A stretch of 5,490 bases of DNA, from positions 1-5,490 of the forward strand of contig JAFGNI010000279.1 of NCBI GenBank assembly GCA_016927095.1, written 5' to 3'. The DNA comes from Anaerolineae bacterium. Lineage in GTDB: Bacteria; Chloroflexota; Anaerolineae; B4-G1; SLSP01. This document shows, one piece after another, positions 1 through 5,490 of the stretch. The notes beneath the pieces were generated by a model, which saw only the letters and a list, made by a program, of their open reading frames with translations, had not been told where the DNA came from and did no database searches. Each line of letters begins with the position of its first letter. The stretch's first letter is position 1. A program made the translations under genes and the position numbers.

Positions 1-450
1 ACCCAGAGCGGCAATCACAACCTGGCTCAGATCGGTTCGCAGCACATCGACCTGGCATTGGTGCAGGATGGCGCGGCTCTCGAAGGTCCCATCACGGAGG
101 CCTGGATCGAGGATAACGTCAGCGTGGATCGGCAGGTAGACTTTGGGTCTCAGGCCTATTTCGCGCTCGCTGCCGACCCTGAAGCCCGGGCCTTCCTCCA
201 GGCCGGCAACAACGTGCTCTTCCGGTATCAGGGCGAGGTCATCCAGGTCGTCGATCCTGAGGCGCTGGGGGCAATGCCCGATCCGCAGGGTGACCACCTC
301 GACGAAGAGGTACAGCGCTTCCAGTCGATCATGCCGGCCCAGCCTGGGCTGCCGGGCGCCCAGCCCCCTGCGCCGAGCCATCTCTTGGCGCGTTTGTGGC
401 AGGCGGTCGCCGCCGCGATCGGCGACTTCGTCAGGAATCTGAGGCCCTGA
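1..450 (+). CDS. C-terminal part of a protein of unknown function (5'-truncated by window edge)
   Basis: The reading frame is open from base 1 to a TGA at 448-450, giving 149 residues with no start visible; the true start lies upstream of the window. From residue ~46 there is a compact segment (VDFGSQAYFALAADPEAR, then GNNVLFRYQGEVIQVVD at ~69-85) that looks like an alpha/beta or beta-hairpin domain. A proline-rich linker follows (~110-125), then a terminal amphipathic/hydrophobic helix ending VRNLRP. The pattern FGSxAYF...L...NVLFxYxGE is reminiscent of the region after the VWA domain in bacterial VIT/VWA (inter-alpha-trypsin-like) proteins, but that is only an impression and no MIDAS motif is in the window. 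It ends 22 nt before a strong hairpin, consistent with the end of a transcription unit. A real gene is likely; its function is not recognised. Confidence 0.6.
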   Translation, partial: TQSGNHNLAQIGSQHIDLALVQDGAALEGPITEAWIEDNVSVDRQVDFGSQAYFALAADPEARAFLQAGNNVLFRYQGEVIQVVDPEALGAMPDPQGDHLDEEVQRFQSIMPAQPGLPGAQPPAPSHLLARLWQAVAAAIGDFVRNLRP

Positions 451-471
451 TTGGCTTCACCTCTCCGAGTG

Positions 472-509
472 CCGAGGGCTCAGGGCGTCAGAACGCCTTC
501 AGTCCTCGG
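472..509 (+). terminator. Long hairpin after the first gene, terminator-like
   Basis: Bases 472-480 (CCGAGGGCT) pair with 501-509 (AGTCCTCGG) in a 9-bp stem with one G-U pair. After a single C-C mismatch, bases 482-488 pair with 493-499 around a CAGA tetraloop. The result is an almost continuous 38-nt hairpin, 22 nt past the upstream stop codon and about 40 nt before the next promoter. The position fits a terminator or 3'-end stabiliser separating two transcription units. The following sequence (TACTTTCTG) has only a weak T run, so efficient intrinsic termination is uncertain. Confidence 0.5.
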
Positions 510-551
510 TACTTTCTGCGCCACCTCGATGCTTCTACCCCGAGCTGCTCC

Positions 552-579
552 TTGATGGGCGGACCTCCCGCCGTATAAT
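552..579 (+). promoter_or_regulatory. Sigma70-type promoter for the DUF3160 gene
   Basis: A perfect -10 box TATAAT (574-579) is preceded at 16 bp by TTGATG (552-557), which matches 4 of 6 bases of the -35 consensus. Transcription would start near 586, leaving a leader of only about 20 nt that carries the ribosome binding site. The AT-rich -10 stands out in GC-rich surroundings. The 16-bp spacer is largely filled by a 5-bp inverted repeat (GGCGG 558-562, CCGCC 568-572), which might be an operator half-site pair or chance. Confidence 0.7.
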
Positions 580-596
580 GGAGGTACGAGCGACCT

Positions 597-604
597 GGAG
601 GTGA
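597..604 (+). promoter_or_regulatory. Ribosome binding site of the DUF3160 gene
   Basis: GGAGGTGA is an almost complete anti-16S match. Six bases separate its GGAGG core from the ATG at 608. It fixes the start of the 891-aa protein and fits the promoter just upstream. Confidence 0.8.
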
Positions 605-607
605 GCG

Positions 608-3283
608 ATGCGTAAGCCCCGAAATCCGAGAGCGTTGTGGATTGTGGCAGTCCTTGCGCTGCTGGCGATGAACTGCAGTCTGTTCACAAAGGGGCCTTCG
701 ACCCCGATCCCACCGACAGATGCACCCCCTGAGCCGACCGCTTCTACGGCGACCGAGCCGGCGACCACTGAACCGGCAGCCAAACCCGAAGTCGACCTGC
801 CCGACATCCCCAAACCGGTCTTCGCCGTCTTCCGTGAGCAGCCGATCGAGACGATCCCCAGCCTGGACATGGAGAAGGTCTCGTCGGATATGAAGAATGT
901 GGTCAACCCCTTCGTTCTGTCATCGTCACAGATGCAGCGCCTTGCTGCCGACGGCTTCGTTGTGAGTCCTGGCACGGAGAAGGAGTTCTTCATGCTCTAC
1001 GAGGAGGCGCGCTATCGCAACGTCCCGATCTTCGTGACCAGCGATTCCCTCCTGCACACCTACCACCTGCTGTTTGACAAAGTGCTCCGTACCGCCGAGG
1101 TTGAGTATTTCATCCCGCTGCTTCGCGATCTCAATCGCGGGATGCTCGAGCAGACCGATGCGAACTACCAACTCCTCCGCACGACGAAGTGGGAAGACGC
1201 AGCACGCCGTGCCGTTGCTTTTGTCGCCGTTGCGGGCAGGCTCCTGGATCCATCCTTCGAGGTCCCCGACTATGCCCGTGACCTGGTCGAGGGTGAGCTG
1301 GCCAATATCGCAGCTGCATCCGGGATGGCCCAATCCCCCATCTTCCCGGGCCTGGAGTTCGGCGAGGACTACACCCAGTACATTCCACGCGGTCACTACA
1401 CCCTCAGCGAGGCTCTGACCGCCTACTTCAAGAGCATGATGTGGTATGGGCGGATGACGTTCCGTGTGGATCCCGAGCTGGGGGAGATCAGCCGGGCCGA
1501 GACGCGTTCCGCCCTCCTCCTCGTCCACGCGCTGCGCAACGCCACCGCCGGGGGGCGCATGGCACTCACGGCCTGGGACGAGCTGTACAATCCCACGGTC
1601 TTCTTTGTCGGTCGCAGCGACGATCTGACGGTGTACCAGTACCTGGCTGTCATGGACATGGCCTATGGCGAAGACGCCCCGATCACCGATCTGCCCGATG
1701 AGACGCAGCTGGATGCCTTTATCAAGCTTGCTGGCAAGCTGCCGCCCCCGCAGATCCTGGGCATCGTCATCATGGACACGGATGATGAGGAGGGCACGAC
1801 CAAGGGGCTGCGCTTCATGGGCCAGCGCTTTGTGCCCGACGCCTACATCTTCCGCCAGTTGATCTACCGCAATGTCGGCACACGCGAGGACCGCCGTGGT
1901 CTGCCCAACGGGCTAGATGTCTTTGCTGCGATGGGCTCCGATCGGGCGTACGCGATCCTCGAAGGGATGGGCGAGACGTCCTACGCCAACTATCCTGAGC
2001 AGATGGCGGAGGTGCGGACATGGCTCGGCGGCCTGAGCGTCGGGGATTGGACTGAGACGCTTTACAACACCTGGCTGTATACCTTCCACCCGTTGATCGA
2101 AGTGCCTGGCAGTGGGTATCCCACCTTTATGCAGTCCACCGCGTGGCTGGACAAGCAGCTGAATACCGCCCTCGGCAGTTGGGCCGAGCTCAAGCACGAC
2201 ACCATCCTCTATGCCAAGCAGGTCTACGCCGAGCTCGGAGGTGGGCCTCCGGCGCCGGACCCGCTGCCCCCCAAGGGCTATGTCGAGCCGGTGCCCGTGT
2301 TCTACGCCCGGTTGGCTGCGCTCACGGCCATGACGCGTGAGGGGTTGGAGAGCCGTGGCCTTCTCGCCGACCTGGATGCACAGAGCCTCAATCAGCTCGA
2401 GGATCTGGTGACGACGCTGCAGGCAATCGCGGAGAAGGAGCTGCGGGGCGAGGCGCTTACAGAAAACGAGTACGACCGGATTCGCTACTACGGTGGCGAG
2501 CTTGAACACCTGACGATGGCAGCCGCGGACACGGAATCGGAGGGGCCTGGGGGTGGGCCCTTTATGGAGGAAGAACCCCAAGCTGCGGTCATTGCCGACG
2601 TTGCGACCGACCCCGGGGCGCCCGATGGTCCGACGGTGCTGGAGGTGGCGGTCGGGCGCATCAATGAGCTCCATGCCATCGTGCCCGTCGTCGCCGAGGA
2701 TGGAAGTGTCACGCTACAGGTTGCGTTGGGAGGGACGTTCTCCTACTACGAGTTCCCGTGGCCCGCGAGCGATCGGCTGACCGACGAGGCCTGGCGGGGC
2801 ATGCTCGAAGATGGGACGGCTCCCCCCGTGCCTCAGTGGACGTCCTCATTTGTCACGGAGGACGGCGAGTATGGCGAGCTGCAGCAAGCCGTACTCAACT
2901 TCCAGAAATCCGTGACCTCCGCCTACTGGGAACAGCGGGAGGCCTTCCGGGAAGACGACGAGCCGGCGTTGATGCAGTTCGCCGGCGAAATTCAACGCCT
3001 TACTGCGGCGAGGCAGTACATAGGTCACCAGCTTGTGAGCACGCACTTCCGTTCCTTCGACCTTCAGTCACCCGATCTCGCTGTCGTCACGGTGCGCGAG
3101 ACCTGGCAGGACGCGCTCTATACCTACGGCGCTTCAGGGCCGGACTATGGAGAGGAGCCCGCGGCGGAGCGTGGGCCCTACTCATTGGACGTTACCTACA
3201 CGCTGGAGTCGACCTCTTATGAGTGGGGCCTGGTCTGGCAGGTCACGCGCGCCGTCTACGCTAACACACCGCCGGCATGGTAG
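608..3283 (+). CDS. DUF3160 family exported protein, lipoprotein-like, with C-terminal NTF2-like extension
   Basis: The 891-aa protein starts at an ATG with a strong ribosome binding site and its own promoter. Residues 1-23 form an export signal: a basic start (MRKPRNPR), a hydrophobic core, then AMNC with Cys23. This resembles a lipobox, but Asn at -1 is atypical, so lipidation is possible rather than certain. A Pro/Thr/Glu-rich linker (~29-62) follows, typical of tethered envelope proteins. Residues ~100-735 match my recollection of the DUF3160 family: TSDSLLHTYHLLFD (144-157), a conserved block around GSWAELKHDTILYAKQVY (523-540), YGGELEHLTMA (628-638), IADVATDP (662-669), GGTFSYYEFPWP (708-719) and SDRLTDEAW (721-729). 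An acidic, Gly-rich loop at ~641-657 interrupts the domain. The last ~145 residues, helices then strands (LAVVTVRETWQDALYTY, 824-840), look like an NTF2-type module. No biochemical role is known to me; it probably acts on the outer face of the membrane. Confidence 0.9.
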   Translation: MRKPRNPRALWIVAVLALLAMNCSLFTKGPSTPIPPTDAPPEPTASTATEPATTEPAAKPEVDLPDIPKPVFAVFREQPIETIPSLDMEKVSSDMKNVVNPFVLSSSQMQRLAADGFVVSPGTEKEFFMLYEEARYRNVPIFVTSDSLLHTYHLLFDKVLRTAEVEYFIPLLRDLNRGMLEQTDANYQLLRTTKWEDAARRAVAFVAVAGRLLDPSFEVPDYARDLVEGELANIAAASGMAQSPIFPGLEFGEDYTQYIPRGHYTLSEALTAYFKSMMWYGRMTFRVDPELGEISRAETRSALLLVHALRNATAGGRMALTAWDELYNPTVFFVGRSDDLTVYQYLAVMDMAYGEDAPITDLPDETQLDAFIKLAGKLPPPQILGIVIMDTDDEEGTTKGLRFMGQRFVPDAYIFRQLIYRNVGTREDRRGLPNGLDVFAAMGSDRAYAILEGMGETSYANYPEQMAEVRTWLGGLSVGDWTETLYNTWLYTFHPLIEVPGSGYPTFMQSTAWLDKQLNTALGSWAELKHDTILYAKQVYAELGGGPPAPDPLPPKGYVEPVPVFYARLAALTAMTREGLESRGLLADLDAQSLNQLEDLVTTLQAIAEKELRGEALTENEYDRIRYYGGELEHLTMAAADTESEGPGGGPFMEEEPQAAVIADVATDPGAPDGPTVLEVAVGRINELHAIVPVVAEDGSVTLQVALGGTFSYYEFPWPASDRLTDEAWRGMLEDGTAPPVPQWTSSFVTEDGEYGELQQAVLNFQKSVTSAYWEQREAFREDDEPALMQFAGEIQRLTAARQYIGHQLVSTHFRSFDLQSPDLAVVTVRETWQDALYTYGASGPDYGEEPAAERGPYSLDVTYTLESTSYEWGLVWQVTRAVYANTPPAW

Positions 3284-4070
3284 GAGTTCTGGAACCCTGA
3301 GGCCGGTCGGCATATCACTCAGAGTACCCTGGAGGCGGCGCCTGCTATGGCTGATCCTGGCCGTGGCGGGCGCCGCGGGTCTTGCATGGGCTGTGGGCCT
3401 GGTCCGGTCGGAGCACCTGCGGCGTGACACGAGCCTCGCCTTCGCGTGTGATGAAGCCAGGTGCTGGGAGGTTGAGGGCCGTCCGGGTGACGGCGTGGCC
3501 CACTTCATCACCGGTGAGATCGACCTTACCGGCGATGGTGTCCCTGAGGCCATCTCTCTCCAGGAGGGTGTCCTCACGGTGTCCACGGGGGGCGAGGTCA
3601 TCTGGCAGAGCGAGCCCGGCTGGACCGTCGTCGATGCGGCGCTTGGCGACCCCAACCAGGATGGGCGTTACGAGGTTTTGCTTGCCTTCTGGCGCGATAG
3701 GGGAGAGGGCCCGCGCAGCCAGCCCTTCATCATCGGTTACCGCGGCGGGCTGTGGCGCACGCTCTGGGGCGGCTCGCCCGTGACCGAGCCCATCCTCGAG
3801 CTCGCGCTCGGTGATGTCGACGGTGATGGGGCGGAGGACCTCGTGGTCATTGAGGCCGCAGAGGGATACGAGGACCTCATCGCACTACTTGAGGCGGCGC
3901 CTCATACACCCAACGTCGCGTCGACCGTTGCAGTCTGGCGCTGGCACGGCTGGGGATTCAGTCGCGTCTGGCGCAGCGATGTGGGAGCCTATCGCGACCT
4001 CGTGCTGGTGCCGGGTCAGGCTGGCGCTTCGCCCACGATCCAGGTGGTCCGGAGCACTCGCGGATTCTGA
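3219..4070 (+). CDS. Membrane-anchored FG-GAP/VCBS-like repeat protein (start uncertain)
   Basis: The frame ends at a TGA at 4068-4070. The basic stretch RVPWRRR followed by a ~21-residue hydrophobic segment (about 42-62, numbered from 3219) is a signal anchor or uncleaved signal peptide. The exported part carries three Asp-rich calcium-loop motifs: DLTGDGVPE (~102), DPNQDGRYE (~144) and DVDGDGAED (~199). Each precedes a hydrophobic strand, as in FG-GAP/VCBS (integrin-alpha-type) beta-propeller blades, so a small, partial calcium-binding propeller outside the membrane is likely. The start is doubtful. ATG 3219 is the last canonical start before the membrane segment, but it overlaps the DUF3160 gene by 65 nt and lacks a good ribosome binding site. 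CTG 3297 has AGGAG (3282-3286) ten bases upstream and would give about 257 aa. Same strand and tight spacing suggest one operon with the DUF3160 gene. Confidence 0.68.
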   Translation: MSGAWSGRSRAPSTLTHRRHGRSSGTLRPVGISLRVPWRRRLLWLILAVAGAAGLAWAVGLVRSEHLRRDTSLAFACDEARCWEVEGRPGDGVAHFITGEIDLTGDGVPEAISLQEGVLTVSTGGEVIWQSEPGWTVVDAALGDPNQDGRYEVLLAFWRDRGEGPRSQPFIIGYRGGLWRTLWGGSPVTEPILELALGDVDGDGAEDLVVIEAAEGYEDLIALLEAAPHTPNVASTVAVWRWHGWGFSRVWRSDVGAYRDLVLVPGQAGASPTIQVVRSTRGF

Positions 4071-4096
4071 ACCTGCGATGTGACCCGGACTGCGCC

Positions 4097-5257
4097 CTAG
4101 TATCGTCGTGGCTGTTTGGGGTATGCCTGGAACGGCGTCCGGGGTTCCTGGCTCATCCAGCCACCCGCCAGGTCCAGTCGGGAGAGTGTCCTGAGCAGGT
4201 CAAAGGCCACCCAGCGCGTGGCCTGCGGGGGCGTGATGTCCCAGAGCCCATAGGGACCCTGGAGGCCGCGCACGAACGCCACGATGTCGGCTACCCGTGG
4301 GTCCTCCTGCGTGGCTCCGATGCGCCGGCAGAGGTCCAGAATCACTGCCAGGTCGAAGCGCCCGTAGAAGGTGAAGAAACCACGGGTGGGCGTCACGCCG
4401 ATGAGCCGCGTGACCTCGTACCCGAGTGTGCTGGCCTCGCGGGTCTCGCGCCCCAGGAGTAGATCGAGCGCCCGCCGAGCCTTGGGACTGTGGCGCCACT
4501 TGGGGTGGTAGGCCAGGCAGAGCAGTGCGCCGGTTGTGTTGGAGCGGCACCCCCAGCGAGAGTGGGGCATCTTGCGATAGCCCGCCACACGACCCCGGGT
4601 GCCACCCGCGGCGATGCCCGTGGGCCAGGCGCCGTCGTCGAGCCGCTGCGCGAGGAGCCACTCGTAGGCTCTCTCGGCCCGCGGATCCTGCGCATATCCG
4701 ACCATCGCCAGGGCGCGCAGCGGCAGCGCCGTCTGCAGCGGGGCCATTGTGTACCCCTCGTGACCCTCGATCTCGGGATTGCCGGTTGGCAACTCCCAGG
4801 CACCATCCTCGCGCTGCAAGGAGAAGAGGTAGCTCGCCCCATGCCGGACGGCGTCATCTTCCGGCCCGAACCCGAGATACCCGAGCCGCATCAGTGCGAG
4901 CGTCGTCAAACGCTGGGCGTCGCCAAACCAGGCCAACTCACCCTTGCGCCACGCGCCATCCGGCTCCTGTGCCGCAAGCAGCGGAGCCACAAGCGGGTCG
5001 TGCTCGCGCAGGGCGCGCAGCTCCACTACCTCGGGGTCATCCCCAGTCTTGCTCAGCAACTCCTGCAGCACCAGGACTCTTAAGCACGCCGACCGGTCAG
5101 CGAGGAGGAGGGGAATGAGAGAATCAGAGAATGAAAGAATCGAGAATCGAGAATCAAGAATCAGAGAATCGGAGAATCGAGAACCGGAGGCGGAGGCCCC
5201 CTCCGTCGATTCTCTATTCTCCGATTCTTTGATTCTGTCATTCTCCGATTCTCTCAT
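4097..5257 (-). CDS. Prenyltransferase/squalene-cyclase-type alpha/alpha-toroid repeat protein
   Basis: The 386-aa frame ends at a TAG (4097-4099). It contains QW-like repeats typical of terpenoid-cyclase/prenyltransferase toroids: QEPDGAW (97-103), LQREDGAWE (147-155), QRLDDGAWP (204-212) and LQGPYGLWD (332-340), separated by helical pairs. A Cys/His-bearing block (HSRWGCRSNTTGALLCLAYH, 232-251) and a C-terminal EPRTPFQAYPK stretch look characteristic of a short bacterial subfamily. No DxDD motif of squalene-hopene cyclase is seen, so cyclase activity is not supported; a binding or unrecognised enzymatic role is possible. The ATG at 5257 overlaps the uvrA stop (ATGA) and has AAGGAG eight bases upstream. 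Residues 1-49, however, are encoded by the palindromic repeat and look nothing like the family; family-like sequence begins at about residue 50 (LLLADRSACLRVLVLQELL). The only later canonical start near there, GTG at 5071, would remove part of the first helix. Toroid fold: confident; exact start and function: not. Confidence 0.78.
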   Translation of the reverse strand: MRESENDRIKESENRESTEGASASGSRFSDSLILDSRFSILSFSDSLIPLLLADRSACLRVLVLQELLSKTGDDPEVVELRALREHDPLVAPLLAAQEPDGAWRKGELAWFGDAQRLTTLALMRLGYLGFGPEDDAVRHGASYLFSLQREDGAWELPTGNPEIEGHEGYTMAPLQTALPLRALAMVGYAQDPRAERAYEWLLAQRLDDGAWPTGIAAGGTRGRVAGYRKMPHSRWGCRSNTTGALLCLAYHPKWRHSPKARRALDLLLGRETREASTLGYEVTRLIGVTPTRGFFTFYGRFDLAVILDLCRRIGATQEDPRVADIVAFVRGLQGPYGLWDITPPQATRWVAFDLLRTLSRLDLAGGWMSQEPRTPFQAYPKQPRRY

Positions 5258-5260
5258 TCC
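5112..5260. repeat. 149-bp imperfect palindrome built from GAATC-type short repeats
   Basis: The left arm begins GGAATGAGAGAATCAGAG at 5112. The right arm, read on the - strand from 5260, begins GGAATGAGAGAATCGGAG. The outer 30 bases of the arms match at 28 positions. The left arm then has about 24 extra bases of the same GAGAATC repeat, and pairing resumes toward a centre CGGAGG-CCC-CCTCCG (5191-5205). The unit GAATC (GATTC on the other strand) occurs seven times in the left arm and four times in the right. The composition is unlike the surrounding GC-rich coding DNA. As RNA it would form a very long stem on either strand. It lies at the uvrA/toroid junction and is open in frame through the toroid gene. 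It could be a mobile palindromic element, an mRNA-processing or attenuation structure, or an expanded repeat. Confidence 0.85.
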
Positions 5261-5490
5261 TGCAGCTCCTTCCGCAGATAGGGCGCTATCGGTGTGGTGC
5301 CTGCGGCAACCACCTCCGGTGTGCCCTGGGCGATAACGCGGCCACCATCGGGGCCGCCGCCGGGGCCGAACTCGGTGACCCAGTCGCAGGCTGCCAGGAG
5401 CAGCGTGTGGTGCTCGATCACAAAGGCGGAGTTCCCTGCCTCCACAAGCCGGTGCAGGACGCCGATCAGGCGCCCTACATCCTCAAGGTG
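5254..5490 (-). CDS. uvrA: UvrA-family excinuclease ATPase, C-terminal fragment
   Basis: The frame enters from the right edge of the window and ends at a TGA (5254-5256), giving the last 78 residues. It starts HLEDVGRLIGVLHRLVEAGN, the segment just after the D-loop in the second ATPase domain of UvrA. Next come the H-loop FVIEHH, then CDWVTEFGPGGG and GGRVIAQGTPE, all hallmarks of the UvrA C-terminus. UvrA is the damage-sensing dimeric ABC ATPase of nucleotide excision repair that loads UvrB on DNA. EHHTLLLAACDW differs from the common EHNLDVIKTADW, and the tail TPIAPYLRKELQE is short, so this could be a UvrA2-like paralogue rather than the housekeeping copy; the missing N-terminal part would decide. 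An upstream-looking GTG at 5445 is internal. The gene overlaps the start of the toroid gene by four bases. Confidence 0.9.
   Translation of the reverse strand, partial: HLEDVGRLIGVLHRLVEAGNSAFVIEHHTLLLAACDWVTEFGPGGGPDGGRVIAQGTPEVVAAGTTPIAPYLRKELQE
5264..5269 (-). promoter_or_regulatory. Ribosome binding site inside the uvrA end, for the toroid gene
   Basis: Read on the - strand, the last uvrA codons contain AAGGAGCTGCAGGAATGA. AGGAG lies about eight bases before the ATG at 5257, and the same ATG overlaps the uvrA stop TGA. This favours translation of the toroid gene from that ATG, coupled to uvrA. The caveat is that these bases also encode Lys-Glu-Leu of UvrA, so the match could be fortuitous. 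Confidence 0.5.

Noticed and set aside
4..45. Curlin-like repeat (QSGNHNLAQIGSQ) at the start of the first fragment
   Set aside because: Only one loose match is present, and the following sequence does not continue the repeat, so an amyloid assignment is unsupported.
926..1528. 200-codon open frame on the - strand inside the DUF3160 gene
   Set aside because: Antisense to conserved DUF3160 motifs, with no recognisable domain; a shadow frame.
1913..2674. 253-codon open frame on the - strand inside the DUF3160 gene
   Set aside because: It lies wholly within the well-supported + strand gene, has Arg/His/Pro-rich low-quality composition and no domain signature; it is a high-GC shadow.
4071..4096. 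Bidirectional terminator between the convergent genes
   Set aside because: The 26-nt gap contains no convincing stem-loop and no T run on either strand.
4426..5118. 230-codon open frame on the + strand opposite the toroid gene
   Set aside because: Ala/Arg/Pro-rich composition typical of GC shadow frames; the opposite strand has clear QW-like repeats.
4097..5257. Squalene-hopene cyclase assignment for the toroid protein
   Set aside because: The catalytic DxDD motif is not visible and the protein is much shorter than the ~630-aa cyclases; only the toroid repeat fold is supported.
5112..5260. GAATC repeat cluster as a CRISPR array
   Set aside because: The units are about 7-12 nt with no unique spacers of 30 nt or more, and the two halves are inverted rather than direct repeats.

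Overview
This window of GC-rich DNA carries five protein genes or gene fragments, a clear promoter, one strong hairpin, and an unusual 149-bp imperfect palindrome made of short GAATC-type repeats. The gene set suggests a free-living bacterium, most likely Chloroflexota (Anaerolineae-like). That placement is inferred from high GC, a large DUF3160 lipoprotein-like protein, an FG-GAP membrane-anchored protein and a short-type alpha/alpha-toroid protein. No phylogenetic marker is complete here, so it is tentative.

Layout. Positions 1-450 (+) are the 3' end of a gene whose start lies outside the window. A 38-nt hairpin follows (472-509), then a good sigma70-type promoter (TTGATG, 16 bp, TATAAT) and a strong ribosome binding site. 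These serve an 891-aa secreted DUF3160 protein (608-3283, +). Immediately downstream on the same strand is a membrane-anchored protein with three calcium-loop (FG-GAP/VCBS-like) motifs, ending at 4070. Its start codon is uncertain. After 26 nt the strand switches: 4097-5257 (-) encodes a prenyltransferase/squalene-cyclase-type alpha/alpha-toroid protein, and 5254-5490 (-) encodes the C-terminal 78 residues of a UvrA-family ATPase. The uvrA stop codon overlaps the toroid gene's start codon as ATGA, so these two are probably co-transcribed and translationally coupled.

The most interesting structure is at 5112-5260. Two arms of GAGAATC-like repeats face each other around a GC-rich centre. The palindrome begins exactly at the uvrA/toroid junction and is open in frame through its whole length, so the first 49 residues of the predicted toroid protein are palindrome-encoded. 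It is also open on the other strand in a phase that gives nearly the same peptide. Family-like sequence resumes right after the palindrome. This resembles in logic, though not in sequence, palindromic elements that insert in frame into genes, such as the Rickettsia palindromic elements.

Functionally, the + strand genes encode two exported or membrane-anchored proteins, probably at the cell envelope. The - strand pair joins a DNA-repair ATPase to a toroid protein of unknown activity; their adjacency need not mean a shared pathway.
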